In this document: piece by piece, positions 9,453 through 17,479 of the stretch
How positions within the stretch are numbered: the first letter of the stretch is position 1
How the letters are laid out: each line of letters begins with the position of its first letter
Source: Agathobaculum butyriciproducens
GTDB taxonomy: Bacteria; Bacillota; Clostridia; Oscillospirales; Butyricicoccaceae
DNA: 64,000 nucleotides
NCBI GenBank assembly: GCA_003096535.1
Contig: QEKJ01000014.1
Coordinates: 1-64,000, forward strand
Reading direction: 5' to 3'
The notes under the pieces: model-generated
What the model was told of the DNA's origin: nothing
The model's database searches: none
The model's input: the letters and a program-made list of their open reading frames with translations, nothing else
Translations under genes and position numbers: made by a program

Positions 9453-10718
9453 ATGCTGTTGATTCAAAACGGACGGGTTCTCGACCCGTATACGCAGATG
9501 GATGCGCTGTGTGATGTGCTGATCGGTGACGACGGCGTTATCGCGCAGGTGGCAGAGCACATCGACGCGCCCGCAGGCTGCACGGTGTATGACGCGAGCG
9601 GGCTGACGGTATCTCCCGGCTTTGTGGACGGCCATGTGCACTTCCGCGATCCGGGTCAGACCCAGAAAGAGGATGTGCTGACCGGTGCGGCGGCAGCAGC
9701 CGCGGGCGGCTACGCCACGGTAATCTGCATGGCGAACACCGTGCCGACCTGTGACACACCCGAGATTATCCGCTACGTTACCGACAAGGCGAAGGACTGT
9801 CCGGTGCAGGTTTTGCAGGCAGGCTCGGTCACCAAGGGCCTGAAAGGGCAGGAGCTGACCGACTTTGACGCACTGCTCGAAGCGGGCGCGCCGTGCCTGA
9901 CCGATGACGGCATCAACCTGACGAGTGCGGCGCTGTGCCGCACCGCCATGGCGGAAGCCGCCAAGCGCGGCACGCTGCTCTCCTTCCACGAGGAGGAGCC
10001 GTCGCTCGTGCCGTCTCCGGGTGTCAACTACGGCTCGGCGGCCGCCAAGCATTTCGGCGTACCGGGCGCAATGGCGAGCGCGGAATCTGCAATGATCGGC
10101 CGTGACATTGCGCTGGCGCTCGATACCGGTGCGCGCGTGCTGTTCCAGCACGTTTCGTCCGCGCAGTCTGTCGCGCTCATTCGAGCGGGCAAGGCGATGG
10201 GCGCGAAGATTTACGCCGAGGTCACGCCGCATCATCTGTCGCTGACCGAGGATGATGTGCCGGTACACGGCACTTATGCGCGCATGAATCCGCCGCTCCG
10301 CAAGGAGGCTGACCGTCAGGCGCTGATTGCGGCTCTGGCGGACGGCACCATCGACATGGTGGCAACCGACCATGCACCGCACACCGCGGAGGAGAAGGCT
10401 CGCGAGTTCGCAAAGGCGCCGTCCGGCATCACCGGCCTGGAAACCGCGTTCTCGGTGTGCAATACTTACCTTGTCCAGACCGGAAAGCTCACGCCGATGC
10501 AGCTCGTGGACCGCATGAGCAAAGCACCTGCCGAAATCTACGGCCTGACCGACCGTGCTGTGCAGGCAGGCAATTTCGCCCGTCTGGTGCTGCTGGACTG
10601 GGATACTGAGAAGGTATACGAAACGTATAAATCCAAGGGAATCAACACACCGTATACCAGCAAAAAACTCACTGGTTCGCCGAAGGCGATCGTTACCGGA
10701 GCAAAAGTTACCGAATAA
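9453..10718 (+). CDS. pyrC: Dihydroorotase (class I)
   Basis: A 421-residue amidohydrolase. DGHVHFRDPG carries the HxH zinc ligands and the RDPG dihydroorotase signature. Further hallmarks are the DDGINL loop, the HHLSLTEDD region and ATDHAPHT with the catalytic Asp. It interconverts carbamoyl-aspartate and dihydroorotate in pyrimidine synthesis. GGAGG precedes the ATG. No other pyr gene is adjacent; a uracil permease is at 58 kb. The gene ends at a strong terminator. Confidence 0.95.
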   Translation: MLLIQNGRVLDPYTQMDALCDVLIGDDGVIAQVAEHIDAPAGCTVYDASGLTVSPGFVDGHVHFRDPGQTQKEDVLTGAAAAAAGGYATVICMANTVPTCDTPEIIRYVTDKAKDCPVQVLQAGSVTKGLKGQELTDFDALLEAGAPCLTDDGINLTSAALCRTAMAEAAKRGTLLSFHEEEPSLVPSPGVNYGSAAAKHFGVPGAMASAESAMIGRDIALALDTGARVLFQHVSSAQSVALIRAGKAMGAKIYAEVTPHHLSLTEDDVPVHGTYARMNPPLRKEADRQALIAALADGTIDMVATDHAPHTAEEKAREFAKAPSGITGLETAFSVCNTYLVQTGKLTPMQLVDRMSKAPAEIYGLTDRAVQAGNFARLVLLDWDTEKVYETYKSKGINTPYTSKKLTGSPKAIVTGAKVTE

Positions 10719-10724
10719 AGCCTG

Positions 10725-10751
10725 AAAAGGGACCCGAGAGGGTCCCTTTTT
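10725..10751 (+). terminator. Intrinsic terminator after pyrC
   Basis: Stem aagggaccc/gggtccctt with a gaga loop, followed by T5. Confidence 0.93.
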
Positions 10752-10801
10752 GACATTCTGCGCGGAAGTAAAAAACTTGCGAAAAAAATTTGCAAAACCT
10801 A

Positions 10802-10831
10802 TTGACAAATAAGCTGTATCCGCGCTATAAT
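10802..10831 (+). promoter_or_regulatory. Sigma-A promoter of the tRNA cluster
   Basis: Consensus TTGACA at 10802-10807 and consensus TATAAT at 10826-10831 with an 18-bp spacer, about 50 nt upstream of tRNA-Asn. It is preceded by an A/T-rich stretch that could be an UP element. Confidence 0.9.
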
Positions 10832-10884
10832 ATACAAGCTGATTGCGATAAACCATCCAAACAGCGTGTACCAGCATTTTATAT

Positions 10885-10960
10885 TCCTCAATAGCTCAGT
10901 TGGTAGAGCATGCGGCTGTTAACCGCAGGGTCGTTGGTTCGAGTCCAACTTGAGGAGCCA
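10885..10960 (+). tRNA. tRNA-Asn (GTT)
   Basis: 76 nt with encoded CCA. The acceptor stem tcctcaa/ttgagga is perfect, the anticodon loop is ctgttaa (GTT), and the T arm contains ggttcgagtcc. Confidence 0.97.
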
Positions 10961-10966
10961 CTTTAT

Positions 10967-11042
10967 AGGGGTATAGCTCAGCTGGTAGAGCATCGGTCTC
11001 CAAAACCGAGTGCCGTGGGTTCGATCCCTACTGCCCCTGCCA
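10967..11042 (+). tRNA. tRNA-Trp (CCA)
   Basis: 76 nt with encoded CCA. The acceptor aggggta pairs with tgcccct through one G-T pair. The anticodon loop is ctccaaa (CCA). Confidence 0.97.
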
Positions 11043-11044
11043 AT

Positions 11045-11120
11045 GCTGCTATAGCTCAGTCGGTAGAGTGCATCCTTGGTAAGGATGAGGTCACCAGTTC
11101 AAATCTGGTTAGCAGCTCCA
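11045..11120 (+). tRNA. tRNA-Thr (GGT)
   Basis: 76 nt with encoded CCA. The acceptor gctgcta/tagcagc is perfect and the anticodon loop is ttggtaa (GGT). It lies 2 nt after tRNA-Trp, so the three tRNAs are one transcript. Confidence 0.97.
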
Positions 11121-11123
11121 TGA

Positions 11124-11152
11124 AGAACCGCTTGTAAGCGGTTCTTTTTTTA
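11124..11152 (+). terminator. Intrinsic terminator of the tRNA cluster
   Basis: Stem agaaccgctt/aagcggttct followed by T7, starting 4 nt after the tRNA-Thr CCA. Confidence 0.92.
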
Positions 11153-11187
11153 TGAAAAATTCTGCAAAATAAGGGAGAAAAACAGGT

Positions 11188-12090
11188 ATGAAGCTGCGAA
11201 ACTCTTTGCTTCTGCTGCTGACGGCCACGATTTGGGGTGTGGCGTTCGTGGCGCAGAGCGTCGGCATGGATTATGTCGGCCCGTTCACCTTTGTGTTCGC
11301 GCGCAACGTCATCGGCGGACTGGTCCTGCTGCCGGTCATCGCGGTGCTGGGCAAAAGTGGCGGCCCGCATCCGAAGCAAGCGCCCGAGGAGCGCCGCAAA
11401 GCCCGCAAAACGCTCGTTATCGGCGGTATGTGCTGTGGCACGGCGCTGTGCGCGGGCAGCATCACCCAGCAGTTCGCGCTGCTGTATACGCCGGTCGGCA
11501 AGGCCGGATTCCTCACCGCGTGCTACATCCTGATCGTGCCGCTGCTCGGCCTGCTGTTCGGCCGCAGATGCGGTGTGAAGCACTGGTGCGGCGTTGCGCT
11601 GGCGATGGCCGGGCTGTACTTCCTGTGCATGACGGGCGGCAGCTTCGGCTTCGCGATGGGCGACCTCATCGGCCTGTCGTGTGCGCTGCTGTTCTCCATC
11701 CATATCACAGTCATCGACCATTTTTCACCGATGGTGGACGGCGTGAAGATGTCCTGCATCCAGTTTTTCTTCTGTGCGATCTTATCGGGTATTGGTATGC
11801 TGATCTTCGAGCAGCCGAGCTTCGCGAACATCCTCGCGGCATGGAAGCCCATCCTGTATGCAGGCGCGATGTCATCCGGCGTGGGCTATACCCTGCAGAT
11901 TGTCGGTCAGAAGGGCATGAACCCGGCGGTAGCATCGCTTATCATGAGTTTGGAGTCGGTTATCTCGGTTATCGCAGGCTGGCTTATTCTCGGTCAGGCG
12001 CTGTCCGGCCGAGAGATTTTCGGCTGTGTGCTGATGTTTGGCGCTATCGTGCTGGCACAGCTGCCGGAACGGAAAAAACAGAGCGTATAA
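11188..12090 (+). CDS. EamA-family (DMT superfamily) transporter
   Basis: A 300-residue protein of about ten hydrophobic segments arranged as two EamA repeats. The first begins LLLLLTATIWGVAF and the second begins near LIGLSCALLFSIHI. Each has the loop-plus-helix pattern of drug/metabolite transporters. Predicted inner-membrane export or import of a small metabolite; the substrate is not readable. Preceded by AGGGAG. Monocistronic, ending in a hairpin. Confidence 0.85.
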   Translation: MKLRNSLLLLLTATIWGVAFVAQSVGMDYVGPFTFVFARNVIGGLVLLPVIAVLGKSGGPHPKQAPEERRKARKTLVIGGMCCGTALCAGSITQQFALLYTPVGKAGFLTACYILIVPLLGLLFGRRCGVKHWCGVALAMAGLYFLCMTGGSFGFAMGDLIGLSCALLFSIHITVIDHFSPMVDGVKMSCIQFFFCAILSGIGMLIFEQPSFANILAAWKPILYAGAMSSGVGYTLQIVGQKGMNPAVASLIMSLESVISVIAGWLILGQALSGREIFGCVLMFGAIVLAQLPERKKQSV

Positions 12091-12097
12091 TGCAAAA

Positions 12098-12138
12098 GAC
12101 AGACTGAGAGACGATTATTTACCGTCTCTCAGTCTGTC
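12098..12138 (+). terminator. Hairpin after the EamA gene
   Basis: A long stem gacagactgagagacg/cgtctctcagtctgtc with a 9-nt loop, 8 nt after the stop. It is followed by A6 rather than T, so it may be more stabiliser than terminator. Bases 12098-12129 recur with three mismatches at 12345-12376, where a T run follows. Confidence 0.65.
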
Positions 12139-12160
12139 AAAAAAGTATTATTTTAATTTT

Positions 12161-12382
12161 TACGCTTCGTGCGGCAGCACGCATAAAATAGAATTTGCGA
12201 AGCAAATTCATAAATTCCGGGAGCATGTATCTCGGAATTTATACAAGGGAAGAAAAAATGTGCCCGTAGGGCGCGGTTTTTCTTCAGTATTCGCTCGAAA
12301 GCGTGGTTTCGAGCGAGAGGCTGCTCGGAAAACGTTAGTTTTTCGACAGCCTCAGAGACGGTTATTTACCGTCTCTTTTTTG
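12161..12382 (+). repeat. R1 repeat, copy a (structured intergenic element plus terminator)
   Basis: A diverged copy of a roughly 200-nt multi-hairpin element also found at 15.7 kb and, inverted, at 50.6 kb. Shared parts in order are a gaatttgc/gcaaattc hairpin, a stem built on attccggg...cggaat, a stem in the middle, and a closing cgacagcctcag box. The box is followed by the terminator agagacgg/ccgtctct plus T6 (12354-12382). That terminator overlaps the 3' end of the convergent TepA gene. Confidence 0.6.
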
Positions 12383-13060
12383 CGTTTTGTGCTCGCCAAT
12401 CATCGTATAGAGCGCTTCCAGCGCATCCGAAAGCGTGCCGACCTCATCAATCAGTCCGAGTGCGGCGGCCTGATTGCCGGAGATCACAGTGCCGACATCG
12501 GCGGTCAGCTGACCGGTTTCGCGCATAAGCTGCTGCAGACGCTCGGCGGTGATATGTGAGTGCGAGGTGATGAAATCCACGATGCGCTCCTGAATTTTCG
12601 CCAGATACTCGAATGCCTGCGGCACAGCAATGATCGTGCCGTTCATCCGCACCGGATGAATGGTCATGGCGGCGGAAACGGCGATAAAGCTCTTTTTAGC
12701 GGCAACGGCCAGCGGTACGCCGATCGAATGCCCGCCGCCGAGCACGAGCGACACGGTCGGCTTTTTCATGCCCGCGATCAGCTCAGCGATGGCAAGTCCG
12801 GCTTCCACATCGCCGCCGACTGTGTTGAGCAGAACCAGCAGACCGTCGATTTCGTCGGTCTGCTCAACTGCCGCAATCTGCGGGATGAGGTGCTCGTACT
12901 TGGTGGTTTTGTTCTGTGCGGGAAGTTCCATGTGGCCCTCGATCTGGCCGACAATGGTGATGCAGTGTATCGTTCCGCGCGATGTTTTTGCCGTAATCGA
13001 GCCGGTTTCCGCGATGGCATTCTGTTCCGGTGCGGCAATAGACGGGGTTTCTTCGGACAT
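12362..13060 (-). CDS. tepA: TepA/ClpP-like serine protease
   Basis: A 232-residue Clp-fold peptidase of the TepA group. GGDVEAG forms the oxyanion loop, GGGHSIGVP carries the candidate nucleophilic Ser (GHS context), and [10 protein letters not shown] carries the His. It is expected to be cytosolic, acting without a known ATPase partner; in Bacillus the orthologue has been linked to protein secretion and spore-coat protein turnover. ATG 13060 is chosen because GGAGGG lies upstream; an earlier in-frame start has none. Its 3' end overlaps a hairpin shared with the convergent EamA/R1 region. Confidence 0.82.
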   Translation of the reverse strand: MSEETPSIAAPEQNAIAETGSITAKTSRGTIHCITIVGQIEGHMELPAQNKTTKYEHLIPQIAAVEQTDEIDGLLVLLNTVGGDVEAGLAIAELIAGMKKPTVSLVLGGGHSIGVPLAVAAKKSFIAVSAAMTIHPVRMNGTIIAVPQAFEYLAKIQERIVDFITSHSHITAERLQQLMRETGQLTADVGTVISGNQAAALGLIDEVGTLSDALEALYTMIGEHKTQKRDGK

Positions 13061-13102
13061 AGATGATCCCTCCTGAAGTGGTGAATTTGCCCTGCTCACA
13101 AG

Positions 13103-13282
13103 TTTTCCACAAGGTGCGGTGGATTATGCAACGGTGGTTTTTCCACAGCCGATATTACAATGCGTAGTCGAAAAACCGAGATATACGGCGGCCTGCGAGG
13201 GTGTATACAAAAAGTTATCCACTTTATGCACAAGGTTATCCCCAGGTACCCTGTGGAAAGTCCTGTGGATAAAGTGGATAGC
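13103..13282. promoter_or_regulatory. Cluster of DnaA-box-like 9-mers
   Basis: Eight sites resembling TTATNCACA lie within 180 bp. Forward strand: TTTTCCACA (13103, 13139), TTATCCACT (13215), TTATGCACA (13224, a full consensus match) and TTATCCCCA (13236). Reverse strand: sites at 13252, 13264 (perfect TTATCCACA) and 13274. No dnaA, dnaN or rpmH is near and genes on both sides mostly run rightward, so this is not presented as the origin. Confidence 0.5.
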
Positions 13283-13329
13283 CAGTTTTTGCGACAGGTT
13301 TTTACAGCGGTATCCTGCGGAGGGGGAGT

Positions 13330-13655
13330 GGCAGCCAATCTTTGGCTCGGTGGTTCGCCGTACCCACGACGGTGGGCACAAGGGTGGACACCAAGGTTTC
13401 CACCCTTGTGAATCCCGTTTCCTTTATTCCTAATCTGGCGAAAATCAGAGAGCGGCGACTGCTCCGAAAAGGGGAACGGCAGAGGATTTTTTCTTCCACA
13501 TGGACGCGCGTTGCGCGCCATGTATCCGCATATTCGCAGGGTCGGATACATTTCTGCTACATAGGCGGGTTACTCTCAGCAGGGTGCGGCATAACAGTGC
13601 CGCACGATTCGTTAGCGAGTTGTGATAGACAGGGCCTGCGCAAGATAAATTATAC
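13330..13655 (+). repeat. R2 repeat, copy a
   Basis: No gene is seen in 13,283-14,290. This part matches the element at 18.2 kb in the same orientation. The best block is 13431-13483 (taatctgg...ctccgaaaa...gaacggcag, then aggattttttct). It is followed by a ctgctacataggcgg block and a gtgcggc/gccgcac hairpin leading into gattcgttagc. Short open frames here lack ribosome sites and are not conserved between copies. Confidence 0.65.
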
Positions 13656-13659
13656 CAAA

Positions 13660-14050
13660 CGATAGACTCGCAGGTGCCGTCCGTTATAACGTGCCAAAGA
13701 GTTGCGCAACACTGTTATCCCCCAGGGGACCTTCTCTTGCCCTTCGGGCAATTCACCTTGTGTTGCGCCTGCGGAGACCCTCCGGTCTGTGTAGCAGTAC
13801 GCTATCTGTGAACTGCGAATATTTCACGAAAGTCACGCAATGGTAACCCGACTGCCGTTCCCCTTTTTCGGAGCGGTCGCCGGTCTCTGGTTTGCGCCAG
13901 ACTATCTAACAAGGGAAAGGCAGGAGTTCAAAGCGGAAGGGCACTCATTTAATCCGCGCACGGCGCGGAAACAAGGTTTAGCAGCCTACGGGCAAATCGT
14001 AGGTGTCCCTTCCTCTTTGTCCCCGCCGCGGACGCGGCAGTCTCCCGCGC
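13660..14050 (-). repeat. R2 repeat, copy b (inverted)
   Basis: An inverted copy of the same element, convergent with copy a. Bases 13703-13768 are nearly the exact reverse complement of 18440-18506, a hairpin enclosing cccgaagggc and cccctgggggataacagtg. Bases 13852-13912 are the reverse complement of the 13431-13483 block. Together copies a and b could fold into a large inverted-repeat structure. Confidence 0.65.
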
Positions 14051-14118
14051 TCCGCAGAGCGCAACTCCCCGCCCGTTAGGGGCGAACACGCTTGCGCAGT
14101 TCGTGTACCCTGCAAAAT

Positions 14119-14245
14119 CGGTGCAGAAAAGACTGCCGCCCAGACAGAGCGTATCGCTCACGCGACTCGTGTGCCCCGGTCACCCGGTGCAGAAAAGGTG
14201 CCGCCCGGACAGGGTGAACCGCTTACGCGGTTCAAGCGCACCAGT
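14119..14245. repeat. Two tandem imperfect 66-bp direct repeats
   Basis: Units begin with cggtgcagaaaag at 14119 and 14185, followed by ctgccgcccagacag and gtgccgcccggacag. Each unit contains a small hairpin (gagcgtatcgctc in the first, gaaccgcttacgcggttc in the second). No coding sense is seen. Confidence 0.6.
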
Positions 14246-14293
14246 CAATCAGCGCAAAATAATGGATAGCTACCGCTGTTCGACAAACACCAC

Positions 14294-14322
14294 TTGCCGT
14301 TCCACTCTAAATTTGCTACAAT
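14294..14322 (+). promoter_or_regulatory. Promoter of the cyclophilin gene
   Basis: TTGCCG at 14294-14299 and TACAAT at 14317-14322 with a 17-bp spacer, about 70 nt upstream of the start codon. Confidence 0.7.
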
Positions 14323-14392
14323 AGAAATACATATATGTACAGCTTGGCTGTGCATATGCTGCAAAATGACAAAAATTATGGAGTTGATACCA

Positions 14393-14911
14393 ATGAGCAA
14401 TCCTATCGTTACGATTGAAATGGAAAACGGCGGCGTAATCCGTGCAGAGCTGTACCCGGAAGTTGCACCGAACACGGTTCGCAACTTTGTTTCTCTGGTG
14501 CAGAAGGGCTTTTATGACGGCACGATCTTCCATCGTGTTATCCCGGGCTTTATGATCCAGGGCGGCGACCCGGAAGGCACCGGCATGGGAGGCCCGGGTT
14601 ATGAGATCCGCGGCGAGTTTACCGCAAACGGCTTCCAGAACGACTTGAACCACACCCGCGGTGTTCTGTCTATGGCGCGTACCGCTGCACCGGACTCCGC
14701 AGGCAGCCAGTTCTTCATCATGACCGAGGACGCACCGCATCTGGACGGTCAGTACGCTTCCTTCGGCATGGTTATCGACGGCATGGACATTGTTGACGCC
14801 ATCGTCAACACCAAGCGCGACTGGCACGACCGTCCGCGCGAGGAGCAGAAGATGAAGTCCGTTACCGTGGATACGCAGGGCGTAGAGTACGAGGCTCCGG
14901 AGACCCTGTAA
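14393..14911 (+). CDS. Peptidyl-prolyl cis-trans isomerase, cyclophilin type
   Basis: A 172-residue cytosolic cyclophilin. It has the catalytic Arg in FHRVIPGFMIQGGD, GGPGYEIRGEF, the SMART-like block as LSMARTAAPDSAGSQFFI, and FGMVIDGMDIVD. It catalyses proline isomerisation in folding proteins. ATG 14393 is 9 nt after GGAG; an in-frame ATG at 14378 is possible but has no site. A GDPD-like gene follows after 19 nt. Confidence 0.93.
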   Translation: MSNPIVTIEMENGGVIRAELYPEVAPNTVRNFVSLVQKGFYDGTIFHRVIPGFMIQGGDPEGTGMGGPGYEIRGEFTANGFQNDLNHTRGVLSMARTAAPDSAGSQFFIMTEDAPHLDGQYASFGMVIDGMDIVDAIVNTKRDWHDRPREEQKMKSVTVDTQGVEYEAPETL

Positions 14912-14930
14912 CAGAGGGAGAGGATCGGTA

Positions 14931-15665
14931 TTGTACTATACCAATAAGGAGACTTTTGTCCTGTCTGCGGACGGCTGCATGGATACCGAACGCGGCGGAC
15001 TGGAATCCATTCTGGCCGGCAACGACGAGGGCGCAAAAGGCTGCTGTTTTTCGGTTGCCATGTCGGCAGACGGTATTGCCGTGCTTTCGTCGGACGGCTG
15101 TGCTGCCGCGCCCGACGGCACGAGGCTGCCCGTCAGCGATTACAGCTACGCGGAGCTGCATCAGGCGGCGCCGCAGCTGACGCCGGTTAGTCAGGCAATC
15201 GAGCTGGCACGCACCTGTCAGGGCAAGATTGCCATTACCGTGCACGATCAGACCATGCTGCGGCAACTGCGTATGACGCTACGGTATGCGGATTGTCTGG
15301 ATGACACGATCATCATCGGTCTGGGACTGGTAGAAGCGGCTCGTGTTGCGTCTGCCAATCCGGATTTACATATCATGGGTGAGCTGCCCAATCTGCCGAG
15401 CGAGATTGACGCGCTGGTCAATGCCGCGCAGACAACCGGTTTGTTCGGTCTGAGGGCCGAGCCGAAGGATTTATCCGAGCGGCTGGTTTCGGCGTGCCGA
15501 CAGGCGGGGCTGTTCACCATGAGCCGATGCACGGACGATCCCAATACGCTTGCGGAACTCATACGCAAAGGCGTAAACTTTATCGAAACACGCCGGCCGG
15601 ACATTACGGCGGCGCTGCTGCCTGCCGGTGAGGCTGAACCGCACGGTATTCCGCTGAGATACTGA
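14931..15665 (+). CDS. Degenerate glycerophosphodiesterase (GDPD-like) protein
   Basis: A 244-residue TIM-barrel-like protein resembling GDPD enzymes by architecture. The C-terminal GVNFIETRRPD block parallels the GDPD VDGIITNRPD ending, and MSADGIAVLSSDG parallels the TKDGVPVVMHD strand. The catalytic HRG near the N-terminus and the HD pair are missing, so activity is doubtful and the call is only a fold-level guess. TTG start at 14931 with GGGAGAGG upstream. Co-transcribed with the cyclophilin; ends at a terminator. Confidence 0.55.
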   Translation: MYYTNKETFVLSADGCMDTERGGLESILAGNDEGAKGCCFSVAMSADGIAVLSSDGCAAAPDGTRLPVSDYSYAELHQAAPQLTPVSQAIELARTCQGKIAITVHDQTMLRQLRMTLRYADCLDDTIIIGLGLVEAARVASANPDLHIMGELPNLPSEIDALVNAAQTTGLFGLRAEPKDLSERLVSACRQAGLFTMSRCTDDPNTLAELIRKGVNFIETRRPDITAALLPAGEAEPHGIPLRY

Positions 15666-15676
15666 TGAAATCCCGT

Positions 15677-15703
15677 AAAAGGACGCACATAGTGCGTCCT
15701 TTT
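15677..15703 (+). terminator. Intrinsic terminator after the GDPD-like gene
   Basis: Stem aaaaggacgcac/gtgcgtcctttt with a 3-nt loop, 11 nt after the stop. Confidence 0.88.
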
Positions 15704-15708
15704 AAAGT

Positions 15709-15940
15709 TAATTCGCGCGATAGCGCATATCAAATAGAATTTGCTGTGCAAATTCTAAAAATCCGGGGACATGTGCCGCGCAAGGATAGCGTTTGGATTT
15801 TTGACTTATAGAGGGAAAAAGTTTCGACTATCGGGAGGAACTTTTGGACGACTTTGGAACGGCCTGCGGTCCGTTCCTCTTGTCGGCGAAACTGCAGTTT
15901 TGCGACAGCCTGAGGGCGGACCAACGGTCCGCCCTTTTTC
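15709..15940 (+). repeat. R1 repeat, copy b
   Basis: Fills most of the 411-nt gap before the lipoprotein gene. Nested stems are gcgcgatagcgc, agaatttgc/gcaaattct, aaatccgg/ggattt, ggaacggcc/ggtccgttcc and aaactgcagttt. Then comes a gcgacagcctgag box and the terminator agggcggacc/ggtccgccct plus T5. About 180 nt match the inverted copy at 50.6 kb closely. Confidence 0.75.
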
Positions 15941-16077
15941 TATCCCTTTCCGCTTGAAATCCTGCAAAATTTGCGTAAATTTCAGTACCACCCACTGTCA
16001 GAATGTGCTATACTTAATATGTATAGGTGCCTGCACCTGTCAACCAATATTTGCATCATTTTAGGTAGGAGAGCTCC

Positions 16078-17412
16078 ATGAGATCACTGCGAATTTTACC
16101 GGCGCTGCTGCTCCTTTTGCTGCTGGGCGGCTGTGTGTTTCCTTCGGGCGATGAGCTGCTAGCTGCGCCCAAACCATCTAGCAATTACCAAAGCCTGCAG
16201 ACTGAGCTGGAAAAGCAGCTGGCACAGGGCGTATCCTACGCCTCGCCGAGCGAGGGCGAAAACCGTTCGTCTATTCAGCTTGCCGATCTGGACAACGACG
16301 GCGTAGAGGAGGCCATTACGTTTTTCCGCGGTGCCACCTCGGCGACGAGTAACAAATTTACGGTAGCTGTTTACCGCAAGCAGGATGACAGCTACGTCTG
16401 CACCGGCACGATCGACGGCCGCGGAACGGCATTGCGTTCGGTCGAATTTCCGGTGCTTGAGCCGAGCGGCAAGCGCGGCATGGTCCTCACCTGGCGCTTG
16501 CCGGGAGACGGAACAGGTGCGCTTACCATGTGCGATTTTGACGAAAACTGCACGCCGGGTATCATTCTTGAAACCGAATATACCGCTATGGAGCTGACCG
16601 ATCTGACCGGCAACGGCGCAAAGGATCTGCTGCTGATTACGAGCGATACCTCCGGCAAGCGCGTGGCACGCCTGTATCAGTATGACAACGGCTCCATGCT
16701 GCCGGCCGGTGAGACGGCGACCAGTCAGGGGACAGCTGCGGTTGAGCGCATGCAGTCCGGCCGTGTGCAGGACAGCAAGACCGCCGTGTTCGCTGAGGAA
16801 AAGGTGGCGAATGGCGCCGGTCTGACGACGGATATTTTCGTCTACTCGAACGACACGCTGCGCAATCTGGCACTGGACGGCGAGGATACCGCCAGCCACA
16901 GCACCTACCGTCCGGTGGCGGTCTACGCGAGCGACGTCAACGGCGACGGCATCACCGAGCTGCCGCGCGCCGTGCTGATGGCGGGCTATAAGGACACATC
17001 CTCGTCCGATGCGGTGTATATGCTCGACTGGTATGCCTACGGCATCGGCAAGGTTCCGACCAAGGTTGCCACCACTTATCAGAACATTTCGGATGCGTGG
17101 AGCCTGCTGATCGACCAGAAATGGCATGACCGCATCACCGCAATCAAGGTAAGCGACGGCGGACTCAGCTATGTGGAATTTTTTGAGTACCGCAAGAACA
17201 AAATGTCCATCCCGCTGTTTAACATTTACTGCGCGACCGGCTCCAACCGTGAATACTACGCCGAGCGCACCGATCTGATCCAGCTGGGACAGACCACGCA
17301 GGCCATCTACTTCGCCAAGCTGACAAATGAAGGCGAGCAGAGCGAGCTGGCGCTGACCGGAGACGAGATCAAAGCCCGATTCTCGCTGGTCAACCAGGCG
17401 TGGAACAATTAA
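16078..17412 (+). CDS. Lipoprotein with VCBS-like repeats
   Basis: A 444-residue predicted lipoprotein. The signal peptide ILPALLLLLLLGGC ends in an LGGC lipobox, with Cys near residue 20. The mature part has acidic loops such as ADLDNDGVEE, LTGNGAKDLL and DVNGDGITEL, which resemble FG-GAP/VCBS calcium-loop repeats of a beta-propeller. Predicted on the outer face of the membrane; function unknown. GGAGAG precedes the ATG. It ends 67 nt before the response regulator and may be in its regulon or operon. Confidence 0.78.
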   Translation: MRSLRILPALLLLLLLGGCVFPSGDELLAAPKPSSNYQSLQTELEKQLAQGVSYASPSEGENRSSIQLADLDNDGVEEAITFFRGATSATSNKFTVAVYRKQDDSYVCTGTIDGRGTALRSVEFPVLEPSGKRGMVLTWRLPGDGTGALTMCDFDENCTPGIILETEYTAMELTDLTGNGAKDLLLITSDTSGKRVARLYQYDNGSMLPAGETATSQGTAAVERMQSGRVQDSKTAVFAEEKVANGAGLTTDIFVYSNDTLRNLALDGEDTASHSTYRPVAVYASDVNGDGITELPRAVLMAGYKDTSSSDAVYMLDWYAYGIGKVPTKVATTYQNISDAWSLLIDQKWHDRITAIKVSDGGLSYVEFFEYRKNKMSIPLFNIYCATGSNREYYAERTDLIQLGQTTQAIYFAKLTNEGEQSELALTGDEIKARFSLVNQAWNN

Positions 17413-17479
17413 GAATCATCAAACGCCGCAGAAACGCGGCAGTTACCAATAAGCGCTAAAAGTACAGGAGGATATTACA

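Noticed and set aside
7992..10877. A 961-residue open frame on the minus strand
   Set aside because: It lies opposite the M18 aminopeptidase and dihydroorotase genes, both with clear motifs and ribosome sites. Its composition is that of an antisense frame in GC-rich coding DNA.
13103..13282. Chromosomal replication origin
   Set aside because: The DnaA-box cluster is suggestive, but no dnaA, dnaN, recF or rpmH is near. The rRNA operon and most genes to the left point toward the site, which would be head-on to forks leaving it.
14119..14245. CRISPR array
   Set aside because: Only two imperfect 66-bp units without regular spacers; no cas genes in the window.
13330..14290. Short protein genes in the R2 region
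   Set aside because: Several open frames of 70-150 codons exist, but they lack ribosome sites, overlap inverted-repeat arms and are not preserved between copies.
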